Part shown: positions 6,122-13,222 of the stretch, piece after piece
How the letters are laid out: each line of letters begins with the position of its first letter
Numbering within the stretch: the first letter of the stretch is position 1
Origin: Patescibacteria group bacterium
GTDB taxonomy: Bacteria; Patescibacteriota; Doudnabacteria; UBA920; 2-01-FULL-50-11
Assembly: GCA_023485925.1 (NCBI GenBank)
Contig: JAMDAJ010000032.1
Coordinates: 1-14,432, forward strand
Length of the DNA: 14,432 nt
Direction: 5' to 3'
Program-made: the position numbers and the translations under genes
Notes under the pieces: generated by a model
Database searches by the model: none
What the model was told of the DNA's origin: nothing
What the model saw: the letters and a program-made list of their open reading frames with translations, nothing else

Positions 6122-6517
6122 TTATTCAAAATTGTGATAGTTTTGGGTCATAACCGGAGGATCAAGTTCTGGTTTTACCAATACCGAGCCTGCCTTGCAG
6201 TTTGGACAATGATAGTAAGCAGGATTTCCGCCAGGATGCATTCGTACAAGATTTTTATCAACATCCCAGCAACGCGAACAGAAAGGACCGTCGTTTTTAC
6301 CATTGGATTCGAGCCAATAGGAATTCCGCTCGTGTTTAAGCTGCTCTTTAATCTTAAGTTTCTCCTTTAACTCATGATTTTCATTACGTAGTCTGTTGCT
6401 TTCTTCCACAACCTCCAAAGCTTGTCCTTGTAAATCCAAAATCTTCTGGTACAACTCAATGTTGCCAGCTTGCTGGATCGTTTTAGCTACAGATTTTATA
6501 TCGTCAATGATACTCAT
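6122..6517 (-). CDS. Coiled-coil protein with C-terminal zinc ribbon
   Basis: A 131-aa protein in two parts. Residues about 1-65 form a helical, Leu/Glu/Lys-rich coiled coil (IELYQKILDLQGQALEVVEESNRLRNE...). After NSYWLESNGKNDGPFC comes a four-cysteine ribbon: CSRC (C80, C83) and CPNC (C104, C107), with HP and YYH residues between. The arrangement coiled coil, YW, GPFC..C, C..C is one I have seen in uncharacterised bacterial proteins. It could bind nucleic acid, but no function is established. It is the first gene of a minus-strand pair with the methyltransferase remnant, and a TATAAT box lies about 150 nt upstream. Confidence 0.75.
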   Translation of the reverse strand: MSIIDDIKSVAKTIQQAGNIELYQKILDLQGQALEVVEESNRLRNENHELKEKLKIKEQLKHERNSYWLESNGKNDGPFCSRCWDVDKNLVRMHPGGNPAYYHCPNCKAGSVLVKPELDPPVMTQNYHNFE

Positions 6518-6816
6518 CGTTCCAATTTATCAATTTTAGCAATTAGTTTTAGTAAAGTGCATTCCACTCATGCCTCATTTTTGATGCGAATACTGGAATA
6601 ACGCTTTTTAAATACGAGTAAACTTTGTCAACGAATGCTTGGCCGCACCATACCCAAAAGCTTATTATTATAAATGAATTCGCTTTAATTTTAGCACTTT
6701 TTCACTAGTCTTGCACGGATGGTTTTCGCGGTTTTTCCCTGGATTTTTGGGGCCTAGACTTCCTTCTTCCTTTACGTCATTCCTTGTAGTGTAACCATTA
6801 AACAAGGAATAAGCCT
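6518..6816. other. AT-rich divergent intergenic region with a possible minus-strand promoter
   Basis: This 299-bp gap separates the divergent zinc-ribbon gene and recombinase gene. It is clearly more AT-rich than the host flanks. On the minus strand a perfect TATAAT lies at 6667-6672 without a good -35 partner, possibly driving the zinc-ribbon gene. On the plus strand AAGGA at 6804-6808 is the recombinase ribosome-binding site. No plus-strand promoter close to consensus was found and no repeat array is present. Confidence 0.4.
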
Positions 6817-8154
6817 ATGGACCCAACCCCCTTGACTTCCCAAACCTTTGGTGCTGTAAACAACGCAACAGCTCAAGAGGCGAAACCGACCCGCTACTGC
6901 CTATACGCCAGAAAGTCGACGGAGTCGGACGAACAGCAGGCCTTAAGCATCGATAGCCAGATTAAGGAAATGATCCATCTGGCACAACGGGACGGGATAC
7001 AGATTTCGGAAATCAAAAGGGAAAGCCATTCGGCCAAAGCTTCCGGGCAAAGGCCGATTTTTAATGAGTTGCTTGAGGACATCCGGCAGGGAAAATTCGA
7101 CGGAATTTTGGCCTGGGCGCCGGATAGATTGTCCCGCAATGCCGGAGACTTGGGAGGTGTTGTTGATTTGATGGACCAGGGTAAGTTAAAAGAAATCCGG
7201 ACGTACGGACAAAAATTCACCAACTCCCCCAATGAAAAGTTTTTGCTAATGATCCTCTGCTCGCAGGCTAAGCTCGAAAACGACAATAAGGGGGTAAACG
7301 TCAAACGCGGACTGAAAACGAGGGTAGAGATGGGCTTATGGCCGTGCAGCGCCCCCACCGGCTATCTCAACGAAACCGCGAATGACCGCAAAGGCTACGT
7401 TATAATCGACCCGCATCGGGGACCGATAATCAAACAGGTATTCGAAAAGGTTGGTAAAGAAGGCTGGAGCGGCAGGCGGATCTACTTTTGGCTGCTAGAC
7501 GTGATGAAATTCAAAACCAAGTGGGGAAAACCGCTCACTCTAAGCAACGTTTATAACCTGCTGAAAAACACTTTCTACACTGGTATCTTCGAATATCCCA
7601 AAGGCAGCGGTAACTGGTATACCGGCAAACACACTCCCCTCGTAAGCAAAGAACTTTTCGAGCAGGTTCGCACCAAGCTGTTTGAAGATTGCAGCTGGAA
7701 GCCGAACGATAAAGAGTTCAACTTTACCCGGCTTATAAAGTGCGGACTGTGCGGCTCGGGCATCACGGCCATGGAGAAATTCAAACAGCAGAGAAACGGC
7801 AACTCCCATCATTACATTTACTACTATTGCACCAAGTTCAACGACAAATACTGCAAGCTGGGCTGCATTCGGGAAGAAGAAATTTTAAAGCAGCTGTTGG
7901 AAATCATCGACAAGGTAAAACTGGATGAAATTGGCCTGCAAAAGCGCCTAAACGAAGAGGTGCAAAAATACAATAAATTTCGGCAGGCGGTGATGGGCAA
8001 GGATTCGGAGGTCTTGGAAAAGCAAAAAGATCGGGACACTCGGAATTATGCCAAGTACATCCTCAAAGAAGGCACGAGGCTGGAAAAACACGAACTGCTG
8101 TCAAACCTTAAAAGCAAGCTGATCATAAAGGACAGAACGGTCCGGTTAGCTTAA
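6817..8154 (+). CDS. Large serine recombinase (site-specific DNA recombinase)
   Basis: A 445-aa recombinase. The resolvase catalytic domain (about 25-165) has the nucleophile S34 in YARKSTESDEQ, the SIDSQ stretch, and catalytic arginines in APDRLSRN (R104, R107). The recombinase domain (about 175-285) contains GLWPCSAPTGYLN and a pattern like NTFYTGIFEYPKGSGNWYTGKHTPLVS. A zinc ribbon follows (C309, C312, C338, C346 or C350), then a C-terminal coiled coil (about 352-430). Proteins of this type cut and rejoin DNA at att sites through a covalent serine intermediate. AAGGA lies 8 nt before the ATG. It is central in the element, about 2.5 kb from the left end and 3.7 kb from the right, whereas integrase genes often lie beside one att site. 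A strong terminator follows. Confidence 0.93.
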   Translation: MDPTPLTSQTFGAVNNATAQEAKPTRYCLYARKSTESDEQQALSIDSQIKEMIHLAQRDGIQISEIKRESHSAKASGQRPIFNELLEDIRQGKFDGILAWAPDRLSRNAGDLGGVVDLMDQGKLKEIRTYGQKFTNSPNEKFLLMILCSQAKLENDNKGVNVKRGLKTRVEMGLWPCSAPTGYLNETANDRKGYVIIDPHRGPIIKQVFEKVGKEGWSGRRIYFWLLDVMKFKTKWGKPLTLSNVYNLLKNTFYTGIFEYPKGSGNWYTGKHTPLVSKELFEQVRTKLFEDCSWKPNDKEFNFTRLIKCGLCGSGITAMEKFKQQRNGNSHHYIYYYCTKFNDKYCKLGCIREEEILKQLLEIIDKVKLDEIGLQKRLNEEVQKYNKFRQAVMGKDSEVLEKQKDRDTRNYAKYILKEGTRLEKHELLSNLKSKLIIKDRTVRLA

Positions 8155-8162
8155 AGCGGGAG

Positions 8163-8204
8163 AACAAAAAACACCCATCGACTTTGCTCAGGGTGTTTTT
8201 TGTT
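8163..8204. terminator. Bidirectional terminator between convergent genes
   Basis: A 14-bp perfect stem (8163-8176 with 8191-8204) has A-runs on one arm and T-runs on the other, so it ends transcription from both the recombinase (+) and the lipase operon (-). The minus-strand loop side reads CACCCTGAGCAAAGTCGA, nearly the same as the hairpin at 11707-11745. Confidence 0.88.
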
Positions 8205-8212
8205 ACGAAAAC

Positions 8213-8518
8213 TCAAAATCCAAAATGCGACAGAGAATAGCCGATATACAATATTATCAGTAATAATAAACCAGTGATGACTGGCAAGACATACCAAACT
8301 CCTGCAGGTTGATTGCTTTTTGCATTCAATATTATGATTACCGCACAAAAGACAATGCTGATAAGCAGCGCAATAAAGCTAATCGTATTTACGTTATCGT
8401 AGAACCAACTAAGCGGATATGAATTTGCCAAAAAGCTGTTACATATCGCGACCGCGACTGGCAATAAAACCAAAAAAATAAAGATTACAAGGTTCACTTT
8501 TCTGAAGTTTTTTCCCAT
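8213..8518 (-). CDS. Small membrane protein, three predicted helices
   Basis: A 101-aa protein with a basic N-terminus (MGKNFRKVN), then hydrophobic helices near residues 9-27, 45-66 and 76-95. A short aromatic loop (SYPLSWFYDN) lies between the first two. No family is recognised. Its ATG lies one base after the stop codon of the preceding gene (TAA-C-ATG), so the two are translated as a unit. It is the last gene of the minus-strand lipase operon and stops just before the bidirectional terminator. The role is unknown; membrane location is inferred from hydrophobicity only. Confidence 0.65.
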   Translation of the reverse strand: MGKNFRKVNLVIFIFLVLLPVAVAICNSFLANSYPLSWFYDNVNTISFIALLISIVFCAVIIILNAKSNQPAGVWYVLPVITGLLLLIILYIGYSLSHFGF

Positions 8519-8519
8519 G

Positions 8520-8822
8520 TTACTCGATTTTAATATTTAGATTATTTGCGATTGTTTGCAACTTTAGAAAATGGATACCCGGCAGGCTGTAGCGGCTGAA
8601 CGCCCGGGGCTTGGAGAGTTCGAAAACGTTAGAAACATCCTTCCTTTTATCGTAATCAATTCGAGCGATCTCCTGGCCCCGGATAGCTTCGGTTTGGTTG
8701 AAATCGTATACAAAATCCCCGCCAAAGCGAGGATTTAAACATAGATGAAAGCTAGTACGTTTACGCCACGGACCGCTTTGCAAAAAGCCTGGACAAGAAA
8801 AAGCCGAGAAGGCCGCCAACAA
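8520..8822 (-). CDS. Hypothetical protein, start uncertain, possibly a gene remnant
   Basis: The 100-codon frame ends one base before the next gene, which supports coding. The convincing part begins near residue 28 (CLNPRFGGDFVYDFNQTEAIRGQEIARIDYDKRKD) and continues to SRYSLPGIHFLKLQTIANNLNIKIE. The first 20 or so residues overlap the end of the preceding membrane-protein gene by 62 bp and look like a frame shadow. The true start may therefore be lost, or a non-ATG start may be used. The compact acidic/aromatic composition suggests a soluble domain, and no family is recognised. Confidence 0.5.
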   Translation of the reverse strand: MLAAFSAFSCPGFLQSGPWRKRTSFHLCLNPRFGGDFVYDFNQTEAIRGQEIARIDYDKRKDVSNVFELSKPRAFSRYSLPGIHFLKLQTIANNLNIKIE

Positions 8823-9132
8823 CGGCTGCTAGAAGACTATAGGTTATCAACTCCGGACCGAAGGCTAATAAAAATACGGCAATCGGGACTAGAGCTAGCA
8901 GTGTCCACCAGATCTGGTGGTGTTTTAAGAAACCCATAAGTCCTAAAGAGATGAAAAAAGGATAGGAGAGGGTTACACCATAGAGCATAAAAAATGCCTC
9001 GTTGGTTAAAGGAAATTGCCCGGCAGCATACTGGTTACCACTAAAAAATATTACTCCTGTCCAATAAGAAGCTAACAAGGCAATTGCTAACGAGGCTAAA
9101 TATATGCCCAATCCTTCAAAAAAATTTTTCAT
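8761..9132 (-). CDS. Four-helix membrane protein of unknown function
   Basis: A 123-aa protein with hydrophobic segments near residues 7-31, 46-68, 74-90 and 94-115, and a basic C-terminus (SRLFAKRSVA). The ATG lies 9 nt after the lipase stop codon, so co-expression with the secreted lipase is likely. A role in export, anchoring or immunity cannot be decided from sequence. No recognisable family and no conserved polar motif inside the helices. The Shine-Dalgarno is weak. Confidence 0.68.
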   Translation of the reverse strand: MKNFFEGLGIYLASLAIALLASYWTGVIFFSGNQYAAGQFPLTNEAFFMLYGVTLSYPFFISLGLMGFLKHHQIWWTLLALVPIAVFLLAFGPELITYSLLAAVVGGLLGFFLSRLFAKRSVA

Positions 9133-9141
9133 AATCTAATT

Positions 9142-11652
9142 CTAGTTCTTAATAATCCACTCAATGTCATTCTTAATGATAGTATACGCCTGGTCGTTGA
9201 TTATGCCCCGTCTGTGGTAGAGGTTGAACTCCAGATTAAATAACACCAGAACAACTCTATCAACCTCCTTTTCGATGCGTTCCACCCTCTGCCTTACTCT
9301 CCTACCATTCGGCAACCTCTGTTGAACAATGTCAAAACGCGTTTGCAGTTTTACCAGCCGCTGTACCTGATTGATAAGTCTGTCCCTGGCATTAGTTGAC
9401 GTTATCCAGCCCAGATCGTAAGCGCGATTGATATCGGAAACGGTGCTTTCCGGGGTGGCAATGATCGTAATTTCTTTAGTGGAAGTGGCTTGGTTGCCGG
9501 CATAGTCTTGGGCAGAGACGGAGATCTCCGCCGGGCCGAGTGGCTGGTAGAACAGATCAACCGTACTGGTGGGCTGTTCCGTACCGTTGAAGTAGTGCTT
9601 TACCGATTCCACGCCTGTGCCAGAATCGCTGACATCTGCCTGTATGGGCAGGGTATCCGAATGAAGATATTGATTTTCGGCGGGCTCTGTGATAGTTATC
9701 TTCGGGGGTTGTGTATCCTCCGATTCTAAAGACAGGTCTTCCGGCGCGGAATTGTTGACGTTTAAATCCAAAGTGGTTAATTGCTGGGGAAGAGTGGTGC
9801 CGGTGAATTCTTTGGATACTGAATTATTGTCAGAAACATAGCTACTAACAACAGTATACTCCCCTCCTTCGCCGGTGCCCTGCAGGTCCAGCTTGTACTC
9901 GCCGTCTTCGGGATTGAGGATAGTGATGTATTCGTTATCAGTATTGAAGCCGGAATAGAAGGCGTAGGGAATTTGGCCATACTCTTCGCCGGTAGCGAAG
10001 TTCTTGCCGATCTTCTTGCCGTCGGGAGCGGTAACGACGAAATCGACGGGGGAGAGAACTTTCATCAACAAAACCTTAAAACCGGGGATGTGAAAATTGT
10101 CTACTATCTGTTGGGGTGAATGGCCAGTTAATAGTTCGTAAACTTCGGATTTAGCTTCATCAGGGAGAGCTGTATGTCTAGATGATAATGTTACAGGATC
10201 AACGCCGGGAAAAAGTGAGAATCTCGTAGGGACAGTATCATCCCCAGTCCCCAATTCTAAGCCTCTATCGCCTACTTTTGTGTCAAAACCATCCGGTTGA
10301 CCATGCTCCCACAAGGGCGAGAGACCGGGATCGCCGATGCGAATGATATTAAGTGTGGAACCTAATCCGAGCTCTCCGGTGATATTCGACACCTTCACGC
10401 CGCGCTCTGCGATAAGACTGATATTGTTATCAAGCTGCTCTAGGAATTCATTTCGGGGATAGCCTTGTGGATATGAAGTAATCTCTCCGGTGTCTTTATC
10501 CCTTAAATAATCTTTGATCGGCAGCAATTCCTGCAAAGACGTGACGGGCTTGTTGTGCACGTAATCATATAACCCCAAATATCCTTGATGGAAAGCGTCT
10601 TGCTCTAAAACGAATTTTATGACATTTCCTGCTAAGTCTGGATACACTTCACCGCCTTCCCAACCCAAGTATGCCTTCGGTGAACCGTATTGCGGCGTGC
10701 CTAAAAATATCAACTGGTCCACGTCGTTTTCGTACGAATCCGACTCTATGTACTCCCTTGCCACCAAGCCGCCCATGGAGTGGGCTACAATGTCGACCAT
10801 GTTACAACTGCAGGCCTGTTTGGCTTCGTTGATCTTCAGTTTTAATTCAATGGCGGTTTCCACGTTCGATTGCCTCCAGTCATAAGGCAACAGAAATAAA
10901 TCATAACCCTCTACATAACCGTTGGCTTTGAGAGTATCAACTAAATCATCATAGGTGTGCATTATTGGATCCAAAGTCCAAATCCCGTCTTTTTCTTCCG
11001 ACCCTAGAATTCCCGGAATGATAATCACCGGATCGGGATTGAGGCGGTGGACGGAATCATCTGTCGGATTCTGCACGTTCTGCAGATCAACTAGATAGGA
11101 GTAGGAAGCGGCGGTGGAGCCGGATACTCCGTCCCAGGCCTCAATCCAGATATATCTGGCGGTGGCGGAGGGGTACTGGATCTGGGTATCGCCGTCAAGG
11201 GTGATGGTGTGGCCGTTATCGGCATAAGTAAGAGTGTGATCGCCGGGGGAAACGGGATTGGTGAAAGCTGGGCCGAGACCGAAGATGGGAGAACAATCGG
11301 ATGCAAAGCCCAAAACTTTGACATAGCTTATGGTACTGGTGGGAGCGGTAAACAGGGTGTGGAAGTTAAAGGTGATGATGCTGTTTGCGTCCGCCGAAAC
11401 GAACGGCTCGCCGTTGGCGCCGTAATCAAAAGCTCGGGTGCCATCCTCGCGCTGGCTGGTATCAGTAAGGTGGCCATTGACATAGTAGATTTGAAAGTCC
11501 TCTTGCTGCTGGTCACAGGCGGTGGTCGGCAGGGTCCAGGCGGCCCCGGCGGGCTTGGGCGCGAACAAAAATCCGCCCAGCAAGATAAATGAAAAAACGA
11601 GAAAGAATTTCCCGGAGAAAAGTTTTGATGTTTTGGTTTCGACGTCCCCCAT
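9142..11652 (-). CDS. Secreted LCAT/PGAP1-like lipase or acyltransferase with Ig-like domain
   Basis: An 836-aa exported protein. The signal peptide is at about 10-38 (hydrophobic FFLVFSFILLGGFLF, then PKPAGAA). Residues about 45-195 form a beta-rich region. The alpha/beta-hydrolase domain (about 205-515) opens with PDPVIIIPGILGS, typical of LCAT-like lipases. Its nucleophile is S292 in VAHSMGGLVA, with likely partners D471 or D472 in GTGDDTVP and H493 in SRHTALP. An Ig-like domain follows at about 648-732 (PPKITITEPAENQYL...AQDYAGNQATS). The C-terminus is a basic helical region (about 735-836) with DRLINQVQRLVKLQTRF and RGIINDQAYTIIKNDIEW. It probably hydrolyses or transfers acyl chains of lipids outside the membrane. 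AAGGGG precedes the ATG. It heads the cargo operon of the element and has its own promoter. Confidence 0.86.
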   Translation of the reverse strand: MGDVETKTSKLFSGKFFLVFSFILLGGFLFAPKPAGAAWTLPTTACDQQQEDFQIYYVNGHLTDTSQREDGTRAFDYGANGEPFVSADANSIITFNFHTLFTAPTSTISYVKVLGFASDCSPIFGLGPAFTNPVSPGDHTLTYADNGHTITLDGDTQIQYPSATARYIWIEAWDGVSGSTAASYSYLVDLQNVQNPTDDSVHRLNPDPVIIIPGILGSEEKDGIWTLDPIMHTYDDLVDTLKANGYVEGYDLFLLPYDWRQSNVETAIELKLKINEAKQACSCNMVDIVAHSMGGLVAREYIESDSYENDVDQLIFLGTPQYGSPKAYLGWEGGEVYPDLAGNVIKFVLEQDAFHQGYLGLYDYVHNKPVTSLQELLPIKDYLRDKDTGEITSYPQGYPRNEFLEQLDNNISLIAERGVKVSNITGELGLGSTLNIIRIGDPGLSPLWEHGQPDGFDTKVGDRGLELGTGDDTVPTRFSLFPGVDPVTLSSRHTALPDEAKSEVYELLTGHSPQQIVDNFHIPGFKVLLMKVLSPVDFVVTAPDGKKIGKNFATGEEYGQIPYAFYSGFNTDNEYITILNPEDGEYKLDLQGTGEGGEYTVVSSYVSDNNSVSKEFTGTTLPQQLTTLDLNVNNSAPEDLSLESEDTQPPKITITEPAENQYLHSDTLPIQADVSDSGTGVESVKHYFNGTEQPTSTVDLFYQPLGPAEISVSAQDYAGNQATSTKEITIIATPESTVSDINRAYDLGWITSTNARDRLINQVQRLVKLQTRFDIVQQRLPNGRRVRQRVERIEKEVDRVVLVLFNLEFNLYHRRGIINDQAYTIIKNDIEWIIKN

Positions 11653-11678
11653 TATTACCCCTTTCTAAACTTGCTTTC

Positions 11679-11707
11679 ATTATATTGCAGCCCTACTTTA
11701 GGGTCAA
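11679..11707 (-). promoter_or_regulatory. Near-consensus sigma70-type promoter of the lipase operon
   Basis: On the minus strand TTGACC (11702-11707) and TATAAT (11679-11684) are separated by exactly 17 bp. The start codon lies about 26 nt past the -10 box. It begins directly after the hairpin terminator, so the operon is insulated from read-through. Confidence 0.85.
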
Positions 11708-11745
11708 CAAAAACACCCTGAGCGGAGTCGAAGGGTGTTTTTTGT
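11707..11745. terminator. Hairpin terminator isolating the lipase promoter
   Basis: ACAAAAACACCC (11707-11718) pairs with GGGTGTTTTTTGT (11733-11745) with one bulged T. The loop side CTGAGCGGAGTCGA is nearly identical to that of the 8163-8204 terminator in the opposite orientation. A- and T-tracts on both sides make it bidirectional. It lies between tRNA-His and the lipase promoter. Confidence 0.78.
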
Positions 11746-11836
11746 AATCTATCCAGTGGTGGACTCGGGGTCTTCTCATGGCTCGCTCTACGGTATAAGA
11801 ATTCCCGCCCATATTTCTCTTTCCAGAAGTCCCTAG

Positions 11837-11854
11837 AGGCCTACGGGTAGGCCT
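11837..11854. repeat. Inverted repeat abutting the right attachment copy
   Basis: AGGCCTAC (11837-11844) and GTAGGCCT (11847-11854) form an 8-bp inverted repeat with a 2-base centre. It ends at the base next to the 22-bp repeat, mirroring the imperfect inverted repeat 4277-4302 at the left end. The rest of 11746-11854 shows no gene. Confidence 0.6.
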
Positions 11855-11876
11855 GGGTCTCTGTTGATGGGGTGCC
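11855..11876 (-). repeat. Right attachment-site copy (attR-like), 22 bp, overlapping tRNA-His 3' end
   Basis: Identical to 4256-4277. It covers the last five acceptor bases, the discriminator C and CCA of tRNA-His and 13 bp beyond. Confidence 0.75.
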
Positions 11877-11944
11877 CGACGGGTTATGATCCCGTTACCT
11901 CCGCTGCCACAGAGCGGCGCTCTACCGATTGAGCTACGGGCACC
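11868..11944 (-). tRNA. tRNA-His (anticodon GTG), CCA encoded
   Basis: All four arms form with standard lengths: acceptor GTGCCCG/CGGGCAC, D arm GCTC/GAGC, anticodon arm CCGCT-CTGTGGC-AGCGG, variable loop AGGTA and T stem ACGGG/CCCGT. The anticodon GTG reads histidine codons. An extra 5' G (11944) can pair with discriminator C73, the tRNA-His identity feature used by HisRS. CCA is at 11868-11870. The T-loop is odd: ATCATAA instead of TTCRANN. T55, C56 and a purine at 57 remain, but positions 54 and 58 are A and T rather than T and A. The gene is the insertion target of the element. Confidence 0.9.
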
Positions 11945-12022
11945 ACGACTTGCTAACAATAAACTCCCGCACAGAATCTGCCGGGAGCGAAAGCGGCTTG
12001 CTGTGCCAAGCCTACGTTGGTA

Positions 12023-12050
12023 ATTATACTTTTTTTTGACGAAAAGTCAA
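12023..12050 (-). promoter_or_regulatory. Strong sigma70-type promoter of tRNA-His
   Basis: On the minus strand TTGACT (12045-12050) and TATAAT (12023-12028) are 16 bp apart. Transcription would start near 12016, giving a leader of about 70 nt before the tRNA. The leader holds two hairpins, GGCTTG/CAAGCC and CTCCCG/CGGGAG. The -35 box lies within four bases of the preceding gene's stop codon. Confidence 0.82.
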
Positions 12051-12051
12051 G

Positions 12052-12378
12052 CTAGTAAATCGCAGTTGACCGAAAAACAGTGGCAAGCAGAACCAGGGCA
12101 ACGACCACGATGACGGCCAGCCAGCCGATGGTATAAAGGAGCAGGGTCCAGGCCTCTTTCTTCATTCCGTCCAGATACATCAATACCGGCTTGCCAAAGA
12201 TGAGTATGCCCACCACCGCCACCGAGAGCACTAAGAGCATCAAAACGACAACCGGCGTCCAAAAATTGTCGCTTGTGCCGAACCACTGGTTGGCGTGCGT
12301 CATGATCAAAGCTACCACCAGCACGTAGGCGAATACGCCTAAAGCGGAAAATAAACTTTTTGCGAACAGATTTTTCAT
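12052..12378 (-). CDS. Small three-helix membrane protein
   Basis: A 108-aa protein with a basic start (MKNLFAKSLF) and hydrophobic helices near residues 8-28, 40-62 and 80-103. Loops contain HANQWFGTSDNFW and GKPVLMYLDGMKKEAW. This plan resembles small membrane proteins common in CPR genomes, but no function is known to me. An overlapping frame (12047-12286) gives a low-quality product and was set aside. A TATAAT on the minus strand at 12422-12427 may drive it, though no -35 partner is clear. The gene ends just before the tRNA-His promoter. Confidence 0.7.
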   Translation of the reverse strand: MKNLFAKSLFSALGVFAYVLVVALIMTHANQWFGTSDNFWTPVVVLMLLVLSVAVVGILIFGKPVLMYLDGMKKEAWTLLLYTIGWLAVIVVVALVLLATVFRSTAIY

Positions 12379-12457
12379 GGATATTAATTACTGCTTATAA
12401 GATTCGGAAGGCCTTGAACATATTATATCCCCAAAAAAACACTTCCTACTACTAACC

Positions 12458-13030
12458 CTATAATTTTATCATCAACATTTCCGCTTCGCCGTTTAAGCAC
12501 CCGTCGTGGTCCAAGCCCAAATCTATCATCCGCTGTTCCGCCTCCGGCGGCAGCGGGTTTTCATCGGCGTAATCGGCCTGCACGCCAAAGTAGATGCCGG
12601 GGGGAACGTTACAGCCGTAGCGGGAAGCGCCGGCCGGCCAGTAATTATAATCATATTTGCCGTTCCAGGGCGTGGTGTTTGGAAAAATCACAATATAAGG
12701 GCCTCTCCAGTTGCTTTGGACTTGCGAAACCCAGTCGGACGGACAATGGTCGCATGCCGGGGTATCGGTTTGATTGGTATCAGGATTATAAGGCAGGGCG
12801 TGAGAAAAACCCGGATCCCAACCGCGGTTGACGTCGGGCGGGTAAAAGCCCACATCATCGAAGTACAGCTGCAGAGCTAACATAAACTGCTTCTGATTCG
12901 ATGCGGCTTGCGCCACTTTGGCAGAGTTGCGCGAAGTGTTGAGGCTCACCACGATTATCGAAGCCAACAACCCGATGATGGCGATTGTGACCAGGAGTTC
13001 TATAAGGGTGAAACCTTTCGTCTGATGCAT
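12458..13030 (-). CDS. Type IV prepilin / GspG-like pseudopilin
   Basis: A 190-aa protein with a class III signal peptide: a six-residue leader MHQTKG, then FTLIELLVTIAIIGLLASII. Prepilin peptidase would cut after G6, and the E at mature position +5 is present. After the hydrophobic helix comes NTSRNSAKVAQAASNQKQFMLALQLYFDDVGFYPPD, a typical alpha-1C to loop transition of pseudopilins. The C-terminal region holds cysteines in ACDHCPSDW, YGCNVPPGIYFG and HDGCLNGEA that could form disulfides. It probably builds a type IV pilus or pseudopilus used for attachment or DNA uptake. No clear Shine-Dalgarno precedes the ATG. The gene starts 79 nt downstream of the composite tRNA locus and may share its transcript. 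Confidence 0.87.
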   Translation of the reverse strand: MHQTKGFTLIELLVTIAIIGLLASIIVVSLNTSRNSAKVAQAASNQKQFMLALQLYFDDVGFYPPDVNRGWDPGFSHALPYNPDTNQTDTPACDHCPSDWVSQVQSNWRGPYIVIFPNTTPWNGKYDYNYWPAGASRYGCNVPPGIYFGVQADYADENPLPPEAEQRMIDLGLDHDGCLNGEAEMLMIKL

Positions 13031-13145
13031 TTTTGTTTTGGCAGACCCGAGATATCTCTTTCGACGCCTCTGCCCCTCGATATGGATTCCCCTCCAAGCA
13101 CCTTTTCCTCCCCTCGGTAGGAATCAAGCCTGCGCCAGTTGCTTA

Positions 13146-13196
13146 TTCCGACGCCTCGCATTGCGAGGGTCGGAACCCTGACCGCAAGCGTCAGGG
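13146..13196 (-). repeat. 51-nt double-hairpin insert in the anticodon loop of the outer tRNA
   Basis: Two adjacent stem-loops fill the insert exactly. CCCTGAC with GTCAGGG lies around 13175-13196. The other is a long stem at 13146-13175 (TTCCGAC/GTCGGAA outer part, CCTCGC/GCGAGG inner part around ATT). It has no coding content. It is too small for a group I intron and lacks conserved intron elements I could recognise. Confidence 0.6.
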
Positions 13197-13222
13197 GAAG
13201 TCCACTGTTCTATCTTCCTTCA

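Larger units (their letters stand above)
4256..11876. mobile_element. Integrative element inserted at the 3' end of the tRNA-His gene
   Basis: A perfect 22-bp direct repeat bounds the region (4256-4277 and 11855-11876). The right copy contains the final bases of the minus-strand tRNA-His gene including CCA, which restores the tRNA. The left copy is the orphan 3' piece, the classic outcome of integration into a tRNA gene. The unit, counting one repeat, is 7,599 bp. It carries a large serine recombinase, a truncated methyltransferase, a zinc-ribbon protein, two membrane/secreted proteins and a lipase operon. Inverted repeats abut the repeat on the element side at both ends. No tyrosine integrase is seen, so the serine recombinase is the only candidate integrase here, although that class less often uses tRNA genes. 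Confidence 0.72.

Noticed and set aside
6518..6816. CRISPR array or attP beside the recombinase
   Set aside because: No regularly spaced repeats are present, and neither the 22-bp core nor any similar sequence occurs there.
11693..11959. 88-aa minus-strand open frame
   Set aside because: It overlaps the tRNA-His gene, the attachment repeat and a terminator, so it is a chance frame.
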